From assembly GCF_018332695.1 (NCBI RefSeq), contig NZ_BOQN01000071.1:19117-83116 (forward strand): a stretch of DNA of 64,000 nucleotides, read 5' to 3'. The notes under the pieces are model-generated. The model had not been told where the DNA came from and searched no databases. It saw only the letters and a list, made by a program, of their open reading frames with translations. Below are positions 60,754-64,000 of this stretch, one piece after another; position 1 is the first letter of the stretch; each line of letters starts with the position of its first letter. The position numbers were made by a program, and so were the translations under genes. The stretch comes from Paractinoplanes toevensis. GTDB lineage: Bacteria; Actinomycetota; Actinomycetes; Mycobacteriales; Micromonosporaceae.

Positions 60754-61932
60754 GTGATCAGGCGTACCGGACTTGCTCTTGCCGCCCTGGCCGTCGGTAC
60801 GTTCGCGATCGGCATGACCGAGTTCGTGATCACCGGACTGCTGCCGGACATCGCGACCGACCTCGGCGTCTCGATCCCCACCGCCGGCCTGCTCATCTCC
60901 GGATACGCGCTGAGCGTACTGTTCGGCGGCCCGGTCATGACCTACTTCGTGGCGCATCGCCGGCGCAAGCCGGTGCTGATCTCGCTGCTGTTCTTCTTCG
61001 TGGCCGGCAACGTGCTGTGCGCGCTGGCCCCGACCTACTCGGTGATGCTGAGCGGCCGGATCCTGGCGGCGCTCGCCCACGGGTCGTACATCGGCTTCGC
61101 CACCATCGTGGCCGGTGACCTGGTCGCGCCGAACCGGCGCAGCAGCGCCATCGCGGCCATGCTCAGCGGCCTCACCGCGGCGACCGTGGCCGGTGTTCCG
61201 CTCGGCACCCTGCTCGGCCAGCAACTCGGCTGGCGGTCCACCTTCTGGGCGATGGCCGTGCTGGGCCTGGTGGCGGCGCTGGCCACCGCGGCGCTGGTGC
61301 CGGACACCCCGGGTGGCGGCGCGGCGCGCAGTCAACTGGCCGCGTTCCGCAACCCGGCGGTCTGGCTGGCGCTGGGGATGACCGCGCTCGCGTTCGGCGC
61401 GGTCTACGCGCCGTTCACCTACATAGCGCCGCTGATGACCGACGTGGCGGGCTGGGCGCCGGGTGCGCTGCCGTGGCTGCTGGCGCTCTTCGGGCTGGGC
61501 CTGGTGGTCGGCAACGTCATCGGCGCGCGGGCGGCGGATCGCCGTCTGATGGGGACGATCGTGGCGGCCTCGGTCGCGATGCTGGTGGTTCTGGTGGCGT
61601 TCGCCTGGACCTCGCACGCGAAGTTCCCGGCGACGGTGACGCTGTTCGTTCTCGGCGTGGTCGCGTACGCCACCGTGCCGGGCCTGACCACCCGGGTGAT
61701 CACGGCGGCCGACGGCGAGGCGCAGAACCTGCTCGCGTCGTCGGCCGCGGTCAGTGCCTTCAACCTGGGCAATGCGGCCGGTGCGTACTTCGGTGGCCGG
61801 GTGATCGCGGCCGGCTGGGGTTACGACGCGACCCCGCTGGTCGGTGCCGCGATGGAGGTGGGCGCGCTCGGACTGGCGGCGATCCTGCTGCTCACCGCGC
61901 GGCGGCAAACGATGATGGTTGGCAATTTGTAG
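60754..61932 (+). CDS. MFS transporter (Cml/AraJ-like, DHA1)
   Basis: A 392-aa twelve-helix transporter (FAIGMTEFVITGLLPDIATD; RRRKPVLISLLFFF; FATIVAGDLVAPNRR). It resembles chloramphenicol-type and arabinose-efflux (AraJ) exporters. GTG start. Divergent from the GT2 gene by 72 bases; no adjacent regulator. Confidence 0.9.
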   Translation: MIRRTGLALAALAVGTFAIGMTEFVITGLLPDIATDLGVSIPTAGLLISGYALSVLFGGPVMTYFVAHRRRKPVLISLLFFFVAGNVLCALAPTYSVMLSGRILAALAHGSYIGFATIVAGDLVAPNRRSSAIAAMLSGLTAATVAGVPLGTLLGQQLGWRSTFWAMAVLGLVAALATAALVPDTPGGGAARSQLAAFRNPAVWLALGMTALAFGAVYAPFTYIAPLMTDVAGWAPGALPWLLALFGLGLVVGNVIGARAADRRLMGTIVAASVAMLVVLVAFAWTSHAKFPATVTLFVLGVVAYATVPGLTTRVITAADGEAQNLLASSAAVSAFNLGNAAGAYFGGRVIAAGWGYDATPLVGAAMEVGALGLAAILLLTARRQTMMVGNL

Positions 61933-61984
61933 TCATGGGTATCAGTCGGCGCGGAAGCAACCCCCCGCTGATTGGAGCGCTCCC

Positions 61985-62140
61985 ATGTTGGTCGTCGGCC
62001 TGATTCTTTTGCTGATCGGTATTTTCGCCCACATCTCGATCCTCACCACGATCGGCATCATCCTGCTGATCGTCGGCGCCGTCTTCTGGATCCTCGGCTC
62101 GGTCGGTCGTCCGATCGGTGGCCGGAAATATTGGTATTGA
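61985..62140 (+). CDS. Small two-helix membrane protein (DUF6131)
   Basis: A 51-aa protein with two closely spaced hydrophobic segments (VVGLILLLIGIFAHISIL; IGIILLIVGAVFWILGSVG) and the family's GRPIGGRKYWY ending. A GGAG site precedes the ATG by eight bases. Small actinobacterial membrane proteins of this group are of unknown function. Confidence 0.75.
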   Translation: MLVVGLILLLIGIFAHISILTTIGIILLIVGAVFWILGSVGRPIGGRKYWY

Positions 62141-62168
62141 TGCATATGCACCATAGATGACCATCACT

Positions 62169-62206
62169 TCCGCCGAGCGGCTCCGTAGATCGAGCCGTTC
62201 GGCGGA
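62169..62206 (+). terminator. Hairpin terminator after the DUF6131 gene
   Basis: TCCGCCGAGCGGCTC (62169-62183) pairs with GAGCCGTTCGGCGGA (62192-62206) with one G-T wobble and an 8-base loop. It lies 29 bases after the small gene's stop and is followed by GTCGTTTCCC. Confidence 0.85.
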
Positions 62207-62265
62207 GTCGTTTCCCTTGATCAACTGCTTAGCTCGGTGGTCGTTTCCCGCCGAGAAGGGCGATC

Positions 62266-63861
62266 ATGGGGGCTCACAGGCTCATTTCGGCGCGCCGCAA
62301 CGTGAAGGTCAAAGCGGCGCTCAGCGCCCTGATCCTCGCGGCGTCGTCGTTCACACTGGCCCAGGCTGATGCCGGGGCCGCGACCGCGTACTCCACCGTC
62401 CAACCCGGAGCTTTCACGGGATACGCCTTCGACGCGTGCACGGCGCCGTCCAGCAAGTCGATGGCCGCGTGGCGCGCCAACTCGCCGTACAAGGCGATCG
62501 GGATCTACATCGGTGGCGCCGCCCGCGGCTGCACGCAGGCCAACCTCACCGCCGCGTGGGTGCAGGAACAGGTCACCGCCGGCTGGAAGCTGCTGCCGAT
62601 CTACGTCGGACCGCAGGCCACCTGCGCCACGGTGACCAAGAAGACACTGATCGACAACCAGAACGCGCAGGCGCAGGGCCGGACCGTGGCCGGCGACGCG
62701 GTCACCCAGGCCACCGCGCTCGGACTGGCCAAGCAGTCGATCATCATCTACGACCTCGAGGCGTACAACACCAGCGACGCCACCTGCCGAGCCGGCATCC
62801 TGAGCTTCCTCAACGGCTGGACCGTCCGGCTGCACGAACTGGGTTACCTCTCCGGGTTCTACTCGAGCGTCAGCTCCGGCATCGCCGACCAGATCGCCGT
62901 CTACAACACGTCCGGCTACGCCCGGCCCGACTACATCGACTTCGCCCGGTGGGACCAGGTCGTCACCACCACCGACGCGAAGATCCCGGCCACCGCCTGG
63001 CCCGGCAAGCGCCGGATGAAGCAGTACCGCGGCGGTCACACCGAGACCTACGGCGACGTGACCATCAACATCGACAACAACTACGTCGACTTCGCACCGC
63101 CGCCCTCCGCCACGATGGCCGACTTCAACGGCAACGGCTTCGCGGACTTCATGGCCAAGCAGACGTCGAACGGCAACGTCTACGTCTACCCAGGCAACGG
63201 GACCGGGATCAGCTCGCGGATCACGGTGGCCACCAACTGGAAGTCGATGAACGCGATCATCCGGATCGGTGACCTCAACCGGGACGGCAAGGAGGACGTG
63301 ATCGCCCGGCAGACCAACGGCGATCTGTGGTTCTACCCCGGCACCGGCACCGGCTTCGGCACCCGTAAGAAGCTCGCCACCAAACAGACCGCGATCCGTG
63401 AGCTCACCGCGGCCGGCGACCTGAACAAGGACGGCTACCCGGACATGGTCGCCGTCCAGGGCGGCACGCTCTATCTCTACCCGGGTGCCGCCGGTGCGAA
63501 GTTCGGCGCCCGCAAGGCGATCTACAGCGCCGGCTGGACCACCCTGTACGAGCTGTCCGGGGTGGGCGACTTCAACCGGGACGGTTACCCCGACCTGGTG
63601 GCCCGGCAGAACTCGACCGGCACCCTGTTCCTGTTCCCGGGCAAGAAGGGCGCCTACGGCAGCAACAAGACGTCGCTCGGCACCGGCTGGAACGGCGTTC
63701 GCGACATCGTCGGCGTCGGCGACTTCGACCGGGACGGCTACACCGACCTGGTCGGGGTCCGCACCAAGGACTCCGCCCTGCTGCTGTGGCGCGGCAACGG
63801 CAAGTCGCTGAGTTACAAGACGCTCTACAGCGCCTTCAAGGGCTCGACACCGCTGGCCTGA
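62266..63861 (+). CDS. Secreted DUF1906 glycoside-hydrolase-like protein with FG-GAP repeats
   Basis: A 531-aa protein with a signal peptide (VKAALSALILAASSFTLAQA; cleavage near ADAGAA). Residues about 45-270 are a DUF1906/Rv2525c-like domain, a TIM-barrel glycoside-hydrolase-like fold (YAFDACTAPSSKSMAAW, IGIYIGGAARG, IIYDLEAYN, GFYSSVSSG, DFARWDQV). Residues about 280-531 hold four to five FG-GAP/VCBS-type repeats (ADFNGNGFADFM; GDLNRDGKEDVIARQ; GDLNKDGYPDMVAVQ; GDFNRDGYPDLVARQ; GDFDRDGYTDLVGVR) with calcium-binding DxNxDG loops. It is probably a cell-envelope or peptidoglycan-active enzyme. GAGAAGG precedes the ATG. Confidence 0.9.
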   Translation: MGAHRLISARRNVKVKAALSALILAASSFTLAQADAGAATAYSTVQPGAFTGYAFDACTAPSSKSMAAWRANSPYKAIGIYIGGAARGCTQANLTAAWVQEQVTAGWKLLPIYVGPQATCATVTKKTLIDNQNAQAQGRTVAGDAVTQATALGLAKQSIIIYDLEAYNTSDATCRAGILSFLNGWTVRLHELGYLSGFYSSVSSGIADQIAVYNTSGYARPDYIDFARWDQVVTTTDAKIPATAWPGKRRMKQYRGGHTETYGDVTINIDNNYVDFAPPPSATMADFNGNGFADFMAKQTSNGNVYVYPGNGTGISSRITVATNWKSMNAIIRIGDLNRDGKEDVIARQTNGDLWFYPGTGTGFGTRKKLATKQTAIRELTAAGDLNKDGYPDMVAVQGGTLYLYPGAAGAKFGARKAIYSAGWTTLYELSGVGDFNRDGYPDLVARQNSTGTLFLFPGKKGAYGSNKTSLGTGWNGVRDIVGVGDFDRDGYTDLVGVRTKDSALLLWRGNGKSLSYKTLYSAFKGSTPLA

Positions 63862-63873
63862 CCAGGCATAGCA

Positions 63874-63902
63874 AAAGGCCGGCCCGAACCGGGCCGGCCT
63901 TT
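63874..63902. terminator. Strong bidirectional hairpin terminator
   Basis: AAAGGCCGGCCCG (63874-63886) pairs perfectly with CGGGCCGGCCTTT (63890-63902) over AAC. It lies between the DUF1906 stop and a convergent sigma gene. Confidence 0.92.
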
Positions 63903-63925
63903 CGCTGTCCAAAAAGAGGTAAGGC

Positions 63926-64000
63926 CTAGATCTCGTCGCCGGCCAGCTGGCCGCGCAGCTTCGTGAGCGCCTTGGTGAGCAGGCGGGACACGTGCATCTG
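63926..64000 (-). CDS. C-terminal end of a SigB/SigF/SigG-type sigma factor (5' part outside window)
   Basis: Only the last 24 codons are present (QMHVSRLLTKALTKLRGQ, then a short acidic end). SQMHVSRLL is the tell-tale region-4 recognition-helix end of SigB/SigF-group sigma factors used for stress and sporulation. The rest lies past the right edge. The call rests on this short segment. Confidence 0.6.
   Translation of the reverse strand, partial: QMHVSRLLTKALTKLRGQLAGDEI

Noticed and set aside
63103..63760. Direct DNA repeats at the 3' end of the DUF1906 gene
   Set aside because: They encode the FG-GAP protein repeats and are divergent at DNA level.

Overview
The window is about 64 kb of very GC-rich DNA with dense genes, many GTG and some TTG starts, ATGA-type overlaps between operon members and almost no spacer DNA. 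Gene content (SigE-type ECF sigma factor, a SigB/SigF-type sigma tail, DUF6131 and DUF4240 proteins, MmpL-type transporter, NB-ARC/TPR regulator, TAP-like peptidase) points to an actinomycete, most likely Micromonosporaceae and Actinoplanes-like; the genus is inference. I see no rRNA or tRNA genes, no insertion sequences, no prophage and no CRISPR array. It reads as an ordinary chromosomal arm region with several accessory pockets.

Layout. 0-4.1 kb: histidine kinase/response regulator pair and an MMPL exporter. 4.1-8.8 kb: surface-glycan genes (a large methyltransferase-like protein; a GT2-PseH-PseI operon for pseudaminic acid). 9-11.2 kb: membrane GGDEF-EAL protein. 11.1-13.2 kb: HSL-type esterase and TetR regulator sharing a 48-bp dyad operator, then a YCII protein. 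13.2-16.4 kb: HTH-NB-ARC-TPR regulator coupled to a methyltransferase. 16.5-18.2 kb: accessory pocket with an orphan 299-aa gene and an overlapping gene pair that looks like a stand-alone polymorphic-toxin nuclease plus its immunity protein. 18.2-24.7 kb: amino-acid permease and a polyol/sugar ABC operon with dehydrogenase and DeoR regulator, without an ATPase gene. 25-29.7 kb: GAF-GGDEF-EAL protein, a SnoaL-like protein, and a caspase-like domain fused to an EAL domain. 29.7-35 kb: MarR regulator, a decayed P-loop kinase, asparaginase, a membrane protein, a GT39 enzyme and a DUF4240 protein. 35-39.3 kb: two drug-efflux modules (MarR + DHA2; TetR + MFS with twin operators). 39.4-44.7 kb: TAP-like peptidase, a manganese (yybP-ykoY) riboswitch ahead of a TMEM165/GDT1 transporter, a cyclase-family protein and two TPR proteins. 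44.7-48 kb: ECF sigma factor with a membrane beta-propeller partner, and a type-2 NADH dehydrogenase. 48-64 kb: secreted LamG protein, DJ-1/PfpI with LysR, GH18 lipoprotein, holin-phosphodiesterase, secreted propeller, SDR, DyP peroxidase, HAD phosphatase, DUF5666-like protein, H1-like basic protein, DedA, GT2, MFS, DUF6131, a DUF1906/FG-GAP secreted protein and the tail of a sigma factor.

The strongest candidate for something undescribed is the 673-aa caspase-EAL protein at 27.7-29.7 kb: its EAL half keeps every residue needed to bind and cleave cyclic-di-GMP, while its caspase half keeps the Cys but has Gln where the catalytic His belongs. It lies tail to tail with a GAF-GGDEF-EAL protein, so a link between cyclic-di-GMP and a (pseudo)caspase is the idea I would test first. 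Next are the free-standing toxin/immunity pair and the riboswitch-controlled manganese transporter.
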